Assembly: GCA_002437725.1 (NCBI GenBank)
Contig: DJRF01000010.1
Location: forward strand, 104,931-168,930
Length of the DNA stretch: 64,000 nucleotides
Direction of reading: 5' to 3'
DNA from: Treponema sp. UBA6367
GTDB lineage: Bacteria; Spirochaetota; Spirochaetia; Treponematales; Treponemataceae
The notes under the pieces are model-generated. The model was not told the DNA's origin. It searched no databases and was given only the letters and a program-made list of their open reading frames with translations. Shown here piece after piece: positions 43,249-52,186 of the stretch (positions within the stretch are counted from its first letter, which is position 1; each line of letters begins with the position of its first letter). Made by a program: the position numbers and the translations under genes.

Positions 43249-45016
43249 TACAATTGTAAAAGAAGAATTGGGAGGCTTTAAAACTTATGTAAAAAAGCAC
43301 TATCCGGTTTTTATTTTAATGGCTATAGGCTACCTTCTTGTTTCCGCAGTAAATATTTTTGAGGTTGCAACGAGCCAGACAATAATGTCTTTTAATCTAA
43401 ATGATTTTGAAATAGGTCAAATTTCAGACAGAACTCTTGTAGCGCCAAAATCTATTTCTGCAGATGAAGATTTTCCTTTTTCTATAGAAGAAGGAGAAAA
43501 AATTATTCGCAAAGGTTTTCCAATAACTAGCGAGGCTTTTAATAAGCTTCAAAAAATGGCTAAAAGTCCAAACTATATAGATTGGCGGCTTTTTGCAAAT
43601 TCAGAATTATATCTCTTTGTTTTGCTAGTTATGTGGTTCTTTATATACGCTTATGCTCCTTTTGGTAGAAAAATTCAACTCAGAGAGCTCGTCTTTCAGT
43701 GCATTTGTTTTTTGATAGTATATTCGGCAGTTATTTTCGGCGGGAAAAATAGATTTTTTGCAAGTCCATATTCTATCCTTATGATTATACCTGCTTCATT
43801 TGTAATTCTTTTTCAAGCAATACTTTATGGGCAGCTTAGCGCAGTTTTCTTTTCTTTTATACTTTCGCTAGGCGTGCTTGATGCTTCTAGCTGGCAAATA
43901 GTTCCTTTCTTGTTTACGCTTTCGTCTTGTCTTGCGGCGACTGCCGTTGTAAGGAACATTGAGCACAGAATCGACATGATTTTTGTTTCTCTCGTTATGG
44001 CTTTTTTTAACGCGGCAATGCTTGTTTTATACATGGTCGTTTTTAACGAAAGTTTTTCACATTCGATTTTGTTAATAGCTGGAGTTGCGCTCAACGGATT
44101 TATGTCTGGAATTCTTACGCTTGGACTTATAACTCCTATTGAGTTGATGCTGAATACCGCCTCTGTTTTCCGTTTAATGGATTTAAGCGATTTAAATAAT
44201 CCTGTAATGCGAAAAATGCTTGTTACTGCAAGTGGCACTTATCAACATTCGCAGATGGTCGCTCAGCTTGCAGAAAATGCTTGTCGCGATATAGGAGCAA
44301 ATTCTTTGCTTGCAAGAGTCGGCGCGTATTATCACGATATTGGAAAGATGGATCAAAGCGAATACTTTATTGAAAACCAGTCAGACGGAATAAACAAGCA
44401 CGATTCTATGAAACCAAGCCTTTCCGCATCTGTAATTAGAAGCCATGTAAAAAAGGGTGTTGAAAAAGCTAGACAGCTGCATCTTCCACAGTCTGTAATC
44501 GACATAATTGAAGAGCATCACGGAAACAGTTTAATATCATACTTTTATGAAGAGGCAAAAAAAAGCAATCCAAATGTGCTGGAAGCTGATTATTCTTATC
44601 CAGGAAATCCGCCTTCCACAAAAGAGTCTGCCGTTGTTATGCTTGCGGATACGGTTGAAGCAGCTTGCAGGACTCTTGAAAATCCAACTGAAGAGCGGCT
44701 TGACAAATTTATAAAGGCCTTAATAGATTCTAAAATTCAGCACGGACAGCTTAATGATTGTGCTCTTACCTTTAGGGATATAACAAAGATAAGGCAAGCT
44801 TTTGTAACTCTTTTAGTCGGTTACTATCATAACAGAATTGAATACCCTGATCAAAAGAGTTTGGAATCAGATTTAGAAAAAACAAAGAGTGGAAAATCTG
44901 AAAAAACTTTGGAAGGCAAAGTCGTAAAGGAAGCTAAAACAAAAACTTCTGAAGGACGGATTGCAAGGACTCAAAAAGAAAAAACTTTAAGTGGAGCAAA
45001 AATTCATGAGCAATAG
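43223..45016 (+). CDS. 7TM-HD phosphodiesterase, PgpH/YqfF-like
   Basis: The 597-residue protein has one membrane helix near residues 15-35, a short extracytoplasmic part, about seven membrane helices (120-330) and a cytoplasmic HD domain (LARVGAYYHDIGKMD, IIEEHHGNSLISYF). The family degrades cyclic di-AMP to pApA and so controls turgor and K+ transport. It lacks most of the large extracytoplasmic domain of Gram-positive PgpH (about 700 residues). A Lys/Glu-rich tail of about 40 residues ends the protein. The start overlaps phoH; a second Met lies two codons on. Confidence 0.87.
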   Translation: MKMKKQKSDTIVKEELGGFKTYVKKHYPVFILMAIGYLLVSAVNIFEVATSQTIMSFNLNDFEIGQISDRTLVAPKSISADEDFPFSIEEGEKIIRKGFPITSEAFNKLQKMAKSPNYIDWRLFANSELYLFVLLVMWFFIYAYAPFGRKIQLRELVFQCICFLIVYSAVIFGGKNRFFASPYSILMIIPASFVILFQAILYGQLSAVFFSFILSLGVLDASSWQIVPFLFTLSSCLAATAVVRNIEHRIDMIFVSLVMAFFNAAMLVLYMVVFNESFSHSILLIAGVALNGFMSGILTLGLITPIELMLNTASVFRLMDLSDLNNPVMRKMLVTASGTYQHSQMVAQLAENACRDIGANSLLARVGAYYHDIGKMDQSEYFIENQSDGINKHDSMKPSLSASVIRSHVKKGVEKARQLHLPQSVIDIIEEHHGNSLISYFYEEAKKSNPNVLEADYSYPGNPPSTKESAVVMLADTVEAACRTLENPTEERLDKFIKALIDSKIQHGQLNDCALTFRDITKIRQAFVTLLVGYYHNRIEYPDQKSLESDLEKTKSGKSEKTLEGKVVKEAKTKTSEGRIARTQKEKTLSGAKIHEQ

Positions 45017-45482
45017 AGTTTATATTTCTGTTCAAGACGAACTTGAAATTCCTAGTTGGCTAGAAAAAGTTGAACCCTTTGTAAATAAAGTTCTAGAAAA
45101 ACTTTGTTATAATAGGGAAGAAATTTCAATTTTATTCTGCAACGATTCTTTTATTCAAGAGTTAAACAAAAACTATCGCAACATTGATTCTCCTACAGAC
45201 GTCCTTTCCTTTGAAAATGGGGAAGAGTATGAAGATAATAAAGAAAAGTGGATTAACGTCGGCGACATTGCCATAAGTGTTGAAACTCTTCCAAAAAATG
45301 CGGAATATTTTGAAGTGGACGAAAATACTGAATTAAAACGCCTTTTAATTCACGGAATTCTTCACTTAAATGGAATGGATCATGGGGAAGAACATATTGA
45401 AAAAGATGTAGTTCCAACTGGAAAAATGCTCGCACTTCAGGAAAAAATTCTTTTAGAACTTTCTGATGAATTGATTATATAA
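45006..45482 (+). CDS. ybeY: Endoribonuclease YbeY
   Basis: The 158-residue protein ends in the zinc motif HGILHLNGMDHGEE (HGxxHLxGxDH) and has DSPTDVLSFE before it, both diagnostic. YbeY matures the 3' end of 16S rRNA and takes part in ribosome quality control. I chose ATG 45006 because GGAG (44993-44996) sits 9 nt upstream; a GTG at 44991 would place the start before that site. It overlaps the HD gene by 11 nt and precedes the CBS gene by 16 nt. Confidence 0.93.
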   Translation: MSNRVYISVQDELEIPSWLEKVEPFVNKVLEKLCYNREEISILFCNDSFIQELNKNYRNIDSPTDVLSFENGEEYEDNKEKWINVGDIAISVETLPKNAEYFEVDENTELKRLLIHGILHLNGMDHGEEHIEKDVVPTGKMLALQEKILLELSDELII

Positions 45483-45498
45483 TTAAAAGGATTAGAAA

Positions 45499-46338
45499 AT
45501 GAATTTTTCATTGTTTAAGCGTAAAAAAAACAATACAAAGACTGTAAAAATCGAAGAACTTTCACAGGAACAACAAAAAATTCTTAACGAAGAAAAACAG
45601 GACATGATTCAAGGGGTTGAAGATTTAAGCCAGACTACTGTAAAAGAAATTATGATTCCTAGAATCGATGTAGATTTCATTTCTGTTGATACAGATAGCG
45701 ATGAATTGCTTGAAAAAATTTCTGCAAGCGGACATTCCCGCTTTCCTATTTATAGCGAATCTATAGACAATGTTATTGGCGTTCTTTATGTAAAAGATCT
45801 TATCTATTCTCTTATGAAAAAGGACGAACACTTTGAACTTGAAAAAATTATTCGCAAGGCTTATTTTGTTCCTGAAAGCAAACGGATTGACTCTTTGCTT
45901 AGAGAATTTAAGAGACGTCATCTTCATATTGCAATAGCGATTGATGAATATGGTGGAGTTGCTGGAATTATAACAATGGAAGACATAATAGAAGAAATTG
46001 TTGGTGATATTCAGGATGAATTTGATAATGAGCGCGAAGATATTTTACCTATAGGCAATAATGTGTGGCTTTGCGATGCTAGAGTAGATTTGGATGACTT
46101 GAACGAAACAATAGAAGCTGAATTTCCTGCAAACGACTTTGATTCACTTGGAGGCTTTGTTTTTGATTTGTTTGGCAAAATACCTGTAAAATTTGAAAAA
46201 ACTTCTTGGAATGACTTCGAATTTATAGTTCAAGACATGGAAGGACACAGAATTAATTTAATAAAGGTTATCAGAAAAAATCCGGAAGATATTTCTAAAA
46301 AAGAAACAAAGGCTGGCGCTGATGAAAGTTCTGAATAA
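45499..46338 (+). CDS. CBS-pair protein with CorC_HlyC domain (TlyC-like)
   Basis: The 279-residue protein has a tandem CBS pair (TTVKEIMIPRIDVDFISV, SRFPIYSESIDNVIGVLYVKDL, IAIAIDEYGGVAGIITMEDII). A CorC_HlyC transporter-associated domain follows (NVWLCDARVDLDDL, DSLGGFVFDLFG). No DUF21 membrane domain is attached. It resembles CorC, which supports magnesium/cobalt efflux, and the spirochaete TlyC proteins. AAGGA 8 nt before the ATG fixes the start. Its end overlaps the TPR gene by 17 nt. Confidence 0.88.
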   Translation: MNFSLFKRKKNNTKTVKIEELSQEQQKILNEEKQDMIQGVEDLSQTTVKEIMIPRIDVDFISVDTDSDELLEKISASGHSRFPIYSESIDNVIGVLYVKDLIYSLMKKDEHFELEKIIRKAYFVPESKRIDSLLREFKRRHLHIAIAIDEYGGVAGIITMEDIIEEIVGDIQDEFDNEREDILPIGNNVWLCDARVDLDDLNETIEAEFPANDFDSLGGFVFDLFGKIPVKFEKTSWNDFEFIVQDMEGHRINLIKVIRKNPEDISKKETKAGADESSE

Positions 46339-48421
46339 AAACATAATCGTTTTAATTTTATTTTCTGTTATTTCAGCTTCATTTTATGGACAAACTAAAA
46401 GCGTTGCATCTTTTTTTAATGATGGCGTAAAAGCTCAAAATAGCGAAAAATGGTACGAAGCAAGCCAGAATTTCATGGAAGTTTTAAAAATCAATAACGC
46501 TTATTCAGATGCCTGGTTTCATTTGGCGCAGTGCTCTTACCAGCTTTCTGAATTTGACCTCGTTTTAGAACAGCTGGAGCAGGCAGAAAAGTTTGCTAAA
46601 AATGACAATGCCATAAACAATTTGCGGGGAATGACCTATATTGCAATGGGAAAATTTGATGAAGCTCGCAAAGTTTTTTTAGATATTATAAAAACTACTC
46701 CAAATGATGTAGAAGCTAGATTCGGTCTTGCAGAGCTAGACCTTTTTGATGGAAAGGTTACAGGAGCCGAAAGGCAATATTCAGAAGCTTTGAAAAGACA
46801 GAGCAAAAATAGAAAAGCTCTTTTAAGTCTAGCCATTGTTTCTGCTCAACTAGGTAAAAACGAAAACGCAAAAAAGTATATAAATCAGGCTCTTTCTAGT
46901 TATTCTAATGAAGCGGAAGTTCACTATTTAGCGGCTATTGTCTGCGCAATGAACAGTGATTTTACTAATGCAGAAAAACATTGCCGGGTTGCAGTTGAAG
47001 TTGACGGCGATTACGATAAGGCTTATGAGCTTCTTGCAAAACTCCGCTATTTTTTTAATGACTACGAAGATGTGATTTCTATTTGTGACTTTAGAATTGG
47101 AAGAAACAGAACTTGCCCAAGCGCATGGTATTTAAAAGGTTGCGCTCAAAAGTCTAATGGAAATCCTGATTTGGCAATTGAAACTTGGTCAGCAGGCTTG
47201 CGAATAACTCCTGATGATGAAGTTATGAGGGCTGCCCTTGAGCTGGCTGTTGCAGAAACAGTTCCTTTTGAAGATGAAAGGAGAACAGAATGGGCTTCTT
47301 ATCATATTTCAAAAGCTTTAGATTACGAACGGCGCTACGACAATGCTGGCTCTTCGTACGAGTATCAAAGGGCTTTAAAACTTCAGCCAAACAATGATAA
47401 AGCGCGAATGGCATTTGCAGCGATGCTTGAACTTAACGGTCTTCACGAACTGTATTTAGACCAGTTGCTATTCATTCAGCAAACTTTAGGGGCAAATGGC
47501 AGCAAAACGAATACTGAATTAACAGATAAAATAGAAGCATACGAAGACTTGTTGCAAGATTCTCTTGCAAAAAAGTGGAATGTTCAACCTTTTTATCTTG
47601 ATAAGACAAGGTGGAAGATAGGAATGTATTATAAACCATCTTCTGTGATTTCAGAACATGCCGAATACAATAAAATTACTGCGGAATATTCGGCAGATTT
47701 ATTCAAGGGTGTTATAGCAACACCTGTAAGCGTAATTGCTTCTAAGGCTTTGTCTTTTGGAGAAGCGTATAAAAGTGCTAGAGCAGCTGGTTTAGATTAT
47801 TTTATTCTTCTTTCTTTTGATGAAGGGGCGAGAGATGTTTCTTTAGGCTATGAATTATATTCTGCAAGAACAGGAACAAAACTGCTAGAAAATTCGCTGT
47901 ATGCAACCGCAAATGACCGGTATGCGAATGTTCTAAGAAGGTTTTGCAATGAAATTTTAAGCCATCTTACTGTAAAAGCAAAAATTCTGGATAGAGATGG
48001 AAAAACGCTTCTTGCCGACATAGGAAAATCCGAAAATGTTGTTGAAGGCGCTGTTTTTGATGTTGTAAGAAGAAACAGTATTTTAACGGCTTCTAGTTCG
48101 CTCGGACTTTCTTATACAGCTGACAATATTTTAGGTAAGTTTACAGTTACTTCTGTAGGGGAAGAAGTAAGCGAAGGCCTTTTAGAATACAAAGGCTTTT
48201 ACGATAGAGTAAATAAGGGCGACGAACTGGTTTTAGCCTATATGCCGAATTCGGATGAGCAAAATGCAAAAGAAAAAGATTCAAGCGTAATAAATGCAGC
48301 TCCTTCTGCAGATATGAATGGTAATTCCAGTCAAAATCAAAATGCAATGGGTTTAACAGCTGAAGACTTAGGAGCAAGAAGAACACCTTCTTTTATTGAT
48401 ATTATAAGAAGTATCCGCTAA
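46322..48421 (+). CDS. Exported TPR-repeat protein
   Basis: The 699-residue protein has a signal peptide (ending SFYGQ) and about seven to nine TPR repeats in residues 25-390 (SDAWFHLAQCSYQLSEFD, VEARFGLAELDLFDGKV, CPSAWYLKGCAQKSNGNP). The C-terminal half has no recognised fold but shows strands (TGTKLLENSLYATANDRY, KAKILDRDGKTLLADIG). It probably works in the periplasm as a scaffold. Last gene of the PhoH-HD-YbeY-CBS operon, it overlaps the CBS gene. AAGG 9 nt upstream acts as ribosome site. Confidence 0.83.
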   Translation: MKVLNKNIIVLILFSVISASFYGQTKSVASFFNDGVKAQNSEKWYEASQNFMEVLKINNAYSDAWFHLAQCSYQLSEFDLVLEQLEQAEKFAKNDNAINNLRGMTYIAMGKFDEARKVFLDIIKTTPNDVEARFGLAELDLFDGKVTGAERQYSEALKRQSKNRKALLSLAIVSAQLGKNENAKKYINQALSSYSNEAEVHYLAAIVCAMNSDFTNAEKHCRVAVEVDGDYDKAYELLAKLRYFFNDYEDVISICDFRIGRNRTCPSAWYLKGCAQKSNGNPDLAIETWSAGLRITPDDEVMRAALELAVAETVPFEDERRTEWASYHISKALDYERRYDNAGSSYEYQRALKLQPNNDKARMAFAAMLELNGLHELYLDQLLFIQQTLGANGSKTNTELTDKIEAYEDLLQDSLAKKWNVQPFYLDKTRWKIGMYYKPSSVISEHAEYNKITAEYSADLFKGVIATPVSVIASKALSFGEAYKSARAAGLDYFILLSFDEGARDVSLGYELYSARTGTKLLENSLYATANDRYANVLRRFCNEILSHLTVKAKILDRDGKTLLADIGKSENVVEGAVFDVVRRNSILTASSSLGLSYTADNILGKFTVTSVGEEVSEGLLEYKGFYDRVNKGDELVLAYMPNSDEQNAKEKDSSVINAAPSADMNGNSSQNQNAMGLTAEDLGARRTPSFIDIIRSIR

Positions 48422-48472
48422 TAAAACTAAACTTGACTAGGTCTTTTGCGCAAGTTTCTTGACCATGCGTTT

Positions 48473-49369
48473 TTATAGTTGAGGAATTGAATATTTTTCC
48501 AAAGAAGAATCTATCCATTTTTTAGTCAGCGAAGGGTACTTGTTGTATACAAGGATAAATGTTTTAACAGCTTTGTCGTATTCGCTGTTAAAATAGAACG
48601 ATTGTGCAAGATAAAATGTCGCTCTGTCCGTAACTGTCTCTGAAAGATTTGTTTCTAGCAGCTTTGAAAGTTGTTTAGAAGATTCTTTGTATTCTTTTTT
48701 TATAAAACTTGTTCTAAGAACATCGAATAAAAGATAATCGTCGCCGCCTGCAGGCGAAATTAAGTCTTCTTCAAAAATATATGGAGCAAGATTTTTAGTT
48801 TTAGAAGCTTTTTTAGTTCCTGCAAGTTTTTTTGCCACAAAAAGAGTTTCTTCGTTCATATTTACTTTCTTTTTATTTTTTTCGCCAGTTAAATCTAGGT
48901 ATGGCAAAGGCATTTCGCGTAAAGTTCCCTGTGCAAGAGTTTTTTCTTCTTCAACTTTTTTTTCATTATAGGATTTTTGTTGAGCTATTTTTACGTGAAC
49001 TCCATTTACAGTTGAGTTAATAGAAGGCAAGATTATATCGTAATTTCTGCCAGCAGTTTGCGCAATTACCGCATAGTAGTAGTCGTTAAAATCTGCTACA
49101 GAATCGGTCCATGCTGTGTCAATATTTGAAAGAACCGTTATCGGCGAATCGTTGCAGATGTCTGAATAAGTTCCTATAGGCTTTTTACTTCTGTAGACAA
49201 GAATTTTTTCAATTTCTGGCCTAGGCGAACTTGGAATAGACCATGTTATAGTAATTTTATTAGAATCTGAAAAAACTGCGTTTACATCTGTTAAAATAGG
49301 TTGTTCTGCAAAAAGCATAAAAACTGCAAAAAACTGGGCAATAATAAGAAAAGTATTTTTTTTGTTCAT
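48473..49369 (-). CDS. Secreted protein with fibronectin III-like domain
   Basis: The 298-residue protein has a signal peptide (MNKKNTFLIIAQFFAVFMLFA). A domain with fibronectin type III style strands follows at about 25-110 (KITITWSIPSSP, EKILVYRSKKPIG, AWTDSVADFNDYYYAVIA). Then come a Lys/Glu-rich linker and a helical C-terminus that looks like one or two TPR-type hairpins (YLAQSFYFNSEYDKAVKTF). I chose the ATG at 49369 over a GTG at 49387 because a TTGATT-17-TATTAT promoter ends 6 nt before it and overlaps the longer start. The function is unknown. It converges with the TPR gene. Confidence 0.75.
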   Translation of the reverse strand: MNKKNTFLIIAQFFAVFMLFAEQPILTDVNAVFSDSNKITITWSIPSSPRPEIEKILVYRSKKPIGTYSDICNDSPITVLSNIDTAWTDSVADFNDYYYAVIAQTAGRNYDIILPSINSTVNGVHVKIAQQKSYNEKKVEEEKTLAQGTLREMPLPYLDLTGEKNKKKVNMNEETLFVAKKLAGTKKASKTKNLAPYIFEEDLISPAGGDDYLLFDVLRTSFIKKEYKESSKQLSKLLETNLSETVTDRATFYLAQSFYFNSEYDKAVKTFILVYNKYPSLTKKWIDSSLEKYSIPQL

Positions 49370-49375
49370 CGTTTT

Positions 49376-49404
49376 ATAATAATCCACATATTGCGTAAAA
49401 TCAA
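49376..49404 (-). promoter_or_regulatory. Promoter of the FN3-like gene, predicted leaderless
   Basis: On the minus strand TTGATT (49399-49404), 17-bp spacer, TATTAT (49376-49381), then 6 nt to the ATG. No Shine-Dalgarno. Confidence 0.65.
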
Positions 49405-49470
49405 GTTCTGAAGTTATTCCGAGCTTGTTGCCTTAAAATCGTAAACTCTAAATTGTAAAATTTTCTGTGA

Positions 49471-49499
49471 TTGCTCAAACTAAGCGTTTTGTTTATACT
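49471..49499 (+). promoter_or_regulatory. Promoter of the RlmI-like gene, predicted leaderless
   Basis: TTGCTC (49471-49476), 17-bp spacer, TATACT (49494-49499), then 6 nt to the ATG at 49506. It lies inside the longer possible frame from 49467, which argues against that start. Confidence 0.55.
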
Positions 49500-49505
49500 A
49501 AAAAT

Positions 49506-50762
49506 ATGAATAATTTTCCACGTGTATTTTTAAAATCAAAAGAAGAAACAGAAATTCAGCAAGGATTTCCATGGTGTTTTAACAACGAAATTTCTCATAT
49601 AAAGTATAGAAAATCGGAATGTGATGAATGGCAGTTAAAATCTTTAGAAGAAGCTGCAGTTAAAAATGGAACAATAATTGAACTTTATACAAAAGCAGGC
49701 GGTTTTTTAGGAACAGGAATATTTAACAAGAATTCAAAAATTACTGTAAGGATTATATCTGGCGAGCATGCTGACAAGGTTGTAGAAAACACGCAGTTGT
49801 TTTGGGAAAAACGAATTTGTGATGCTGCGAACATAAGAAGATTAAAATATGCTGAAAACGACTCTTATAGGCTTGTTTTTGCAGAAGCTGATTTTATTCC
49901 TGGTTTTATATGCGAACGCTATTGCGACGAAAATAAAAAAGTGATTTTGGTTGTACAGTTTCTTGCAATGGCTTGCGAAGTCTTTAGAAACGAAATTCTG
50001 TCGGCCTTAAAAAAGTGCTGTTCTCCAAATGCAATTTACGAGCGTGATGATGCTGACGTTAGAAAAAAAGAAGGTTTGGAAGAAAAAACAGGTTGGTTGC
50101 TCGGTTCTGGAAAAACTTTAATTACAATTGTTGAAAATGACATAAGATTAAATGTTGATATAGCAAACGGGCAAAAAACGGGCTATTTTTTGGATCAAAA
50201 AGATAACAGAAAGGTCGCTAAAACTTTTTGCCATGGAAAAAAAGTTTTAGACACTTTTACGCATACTGGAGCATTTGGGCTGAATGCATTTAAGGCAGGC
50301 GCTAAGCAAGTCGTTTCTGTTGATATAAGTTCAGAAGCTGTAGAGATGGTAAATAAAAACATAGCTTTGAACAGTGCCCAAAATAATATGAAGGCAGTTT
50401 GCGCAGACGTTTTTGATTTGCTAAAAAACTATGAATCTTCTGGAGAAAAATTTGATGTTATAATTCTAGACCCGCCTGCGTTCACAAAAAGCGCAAAGGC
50501 TATTCAAAAAGCATACGGTGGCTATAAAGAAATTAATTTGCGTGCAATGCGCCTTCTAAATTCTGGAGGAATTTTAATTACTTGCTCGTGTTCTTATTTT
50601 TTTGATGAGCACTATTTTTATGATATGCTTATGCATGCGGCTATGGACAGCCATCGCCGGGTCCAAATTCTTGAAAAAAGAGGCGCAGGAATGGATCACC
50701 CCATTCTTTTAGGCTATCCAAAATCTGAATATTTAAAATGCGCAATATGCAGGGTGATGTAG
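49506..50762 (+). CDS. RlmI-like rRNA (cytosine) methyltransferase
   Basis: The 418-residue protein has an N-terminal PUA-like part (RVFLKSKEETEIQQGFPWCF). A central RlmI/RlmK region with NGQKTGYFLDQKDNR follows, then a Rossmann methyltransferase with VLDTFTHTGAFGLNAFKAGA, VVSVDISSEAVE, LDPPAFTKS and ITCSCSYFF. RlmI makes m5C1962 in 23S rRNA in E. coli; relatives modify nearby sites, so the exact base is not certain. I chose ATG 49506 as homologues start with the PUA segment. MiaA follows 7 nt later, giving a two-gene RNA-modification unit. Confidence 0.87.
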   Translation: MNNFPRVFLKSKEETEIQQGFPWCFNNEISHIKYRKSECDEWQLKSLEEAAVKNGTIIELYTKAGGFLGTGIFNKNSKITVRIISGEHADKVVENTQLFWEKRICDAANIRRLKYAENDSYRLVFAEADFIPGFICERYCDENKKVILVVQFLAMACEVFRNEILSALKKCCSPNAIYERDDADVRKKEGLEEKTGWLLGSGKTLITIVENDIRLNVDIANGQKTGYFLDQKDNRKVAKTFCHGKKVLDTFTHTGAFGLNAFKAGAKQVVSVDISSEAVEMVNKNIALNSAQNNMKAVCADVFDLLKNYESSGEKFDVIILDPPAFTKSAKAIQKAYGGYKEINLRAMRLLNSGGILITCSCSYFFDEHYFYDMLMHAAMDSHRRVQILEKRGAGMDHPILLGYPKSEYLKCAICRVM

Positions 50763-50769
50763 TTTTTCT

Positions 50770-51723
50770 ATGGAAAAATATAATTGTATTGTAGTTCTTG
50801 GACCTACCGCTGTGGGAAAAACCTCTATAGGAGTAGCTCTTGCCGGGATGCTGGGTGGAGAAGTCGTTTCCGCAGATTCTAGGCAAGTTTATAAAGGCCT
50901 AGATCTTGGTTCTGGAAAGGATTTAAAAGACTATTTTTATAATGGCAAACCCGTTCCATATCATCTTATTGATATAGCGACTCTTGATAGTGAATACAAT
51001 GTATTTAATTATCAGCAAGATTTTTACAAAGTGTTTGCTAACCTGGCAGAACAAAAAATTCTTCCTGTTATTGTTGGCGGAACAGGACTTTATTTAGATG
51101 CCGTTATAAGAAACTATGAGCTTGTTGATGTTCCAAAGGATTATGAGCTTAGAGAAAGACTTTCTTCTAAATCTTTAGAAGAGCTTGGAAATATGTATTT
51201 AAAATTAAAGCCTGATTTGCACACAAAGAATGACCTTTTAGAGCGGGAGCGCATTATACGAGGCATAGAAATCTATTGCGGCACGCACGGAAAAAAGGCG
51301 GAAGAATTAAAGAAAAATATGCATCCTCGTCCTGATGTTCAGCCTCTAATAATCGGAACAACATTTGAGCGCGAAAAAATATGGCAAAATATTTATAGCC
51401 GCCTTGAAGAACGGTTAGAGCAAGGCATGATTGAAGAAGTTGAAAATCTGCATAAGTCTTACAGTTGGGAACGCCTTGAAAAACTTGGTCTTGAATACAG
51501 GTACTGCTCACTTTTTATTCAAAATAAAATTCCAACTTTGAAGCAGATGAAGGAACAGCTTTTTATTGCTATCAGGCAGTTTGCAAAACGCCAAGAAACT
51601 TGGTTTCGTTTTATGGAAAAAAATGGTGTAAAAATAAATTGGCTGCCTTCTGTTCAAGAAAAGCAGCCTAGAATTGATGCCGCGCTAAAACTTTCTTTTA
51701 GCGCAGGTTTTAGTCAGAATTAA
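50770..51723 (+). CDS. miaA: tRNA dimethylallyltransferase
   Basis: The 317-residue protein has P-loop GPTAVGKTSIG, the substrate motif SADSRQVYKGLDLGSGK, YHLIDI, VGGTGLYLDA and the C-terminal IAIRQFAKRQETWFR. It adds dimethylallyl to A37 of tRNAs that read UNN codons, the first step to ms2i6A. The order RlmI-like then MiaA suggests co-expression. Full length; no anomalies seen. Confidence 0.94.
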   Translation: MEKYNCIVVLGPTAVGKTSIGVALAGMLGGEVVSADSRQVYKGLDLGSGKDLKDYFYNGKPVPYHLIDIATLDSEYNVFNYQQDFYKVFANLAEQKILPVIVGGTGLYLDAVIRNYELVDVPKDYELRERLSSKSLEELGNMYLKLKPDLHTKNDLLERERIIRGIEIYCGTHGKKAEELKKNMHPRPDVQPLIIGTTFEREKIWQNIYSRLEERLEQGMIEEVENLHKSYSWERLEKLGLEYRYCSLFIQNKIPTLKQMKEQLFIAIRQFAKRQETWFRFMEKNGVKINWLPSVQEKQPRIDAALKLSFSAGFSQN

Positions 51724-51782
51724 AGATTATAAAGTTTAAGGCACAATAAAAACTTTTGTAAAAATTCTGCCTTTGGCAAAAA

Positions 51783-52001
51783 TTAAGCAGAAACTGCGAT
51801 TTTTACGCTTTCCTGAATTTCTGTTAAATAGCCCGTTCTTAAGCAACATTCGAAAAGTTCTTTGCTTAAAAAGTCTGTTTTTATATCATTGTATCCGTCA
51901 AGGTCTCTTACTATGCGGATTATATAGCCATCTTCCATTTCTTGTACAATTGTCATGTAGTCGTTTTTGTTTCCTAAAGTTTTAAGCGAATATTTTTTCA
52001 T
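51783..52001 (-). CDS. Small 72-residue hypothetical protein
   Basis: The protein MKKYSLKTLGNKNDY... contains an IVQEMEDGYIIRIVRDLDGY segment and an amphipathic end. It is soluble and has no motif I know. A very strong ribosome site (GGGAGGA, 8 nt before the ATG) shows it is real and probably well translated. A longer frame to 52028 would start before that site. It lies between miaA and lepB on the opposite strand. Confidence 0.72.
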   Translation of the reverse strand: MKKYSLKTLGNKNDYMTIVQEMEDGYIIRIVRDLDGYNDIKTDFLSKELFECCLRTGYLTEIQESVKIAVSA

Positions 52002-52071
52002 AACATTTCCTCCCGTTTTATATGCCATACATTTATATATTCGGTATTATAAAAACAAAATTTAGTTTAAA

Positions 52072-52145
52072 AGTTGACTTTTTTAGCGAATTTACAACTT
52101 ATGAAGAATATTTTGCAATTAATAAAAAATTCTACTTTCGACAGT
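52072..52145 (-). repeat. Degenerate, internally deleted copy of the dispersed repeat
   Basis: AGCGAATTTACAACTTATGAAGAATATTTTGCAATTA matches the subterminal arm of the full copies over about 35 nt. The sequence then jumps to a decayed terminus (AAAAATTCTACTTTCGACAG). The original left terminus is barely recognisable (GTTGACTTTTTT). Confidence 0.55.
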
Positions 52146-52186
52146 TTAGTCTTTTTTTTATTTATAAAAAGTGCTATGTTTTATTC

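Noticed and set aside
43825..44238. 137-codon minus-strand frame within the 7TM-HD gene
   Set aside because: It is the antisense shadow of the membrane segments of a confident gene and has no start signal.
52022..52186. N-terminal extension of signal peptidase I
   Set aside because: It reads through a remnant of the dispersed repeat and lacks a ribosome site. The ATG at 52187 begins a normal membrane anchor.
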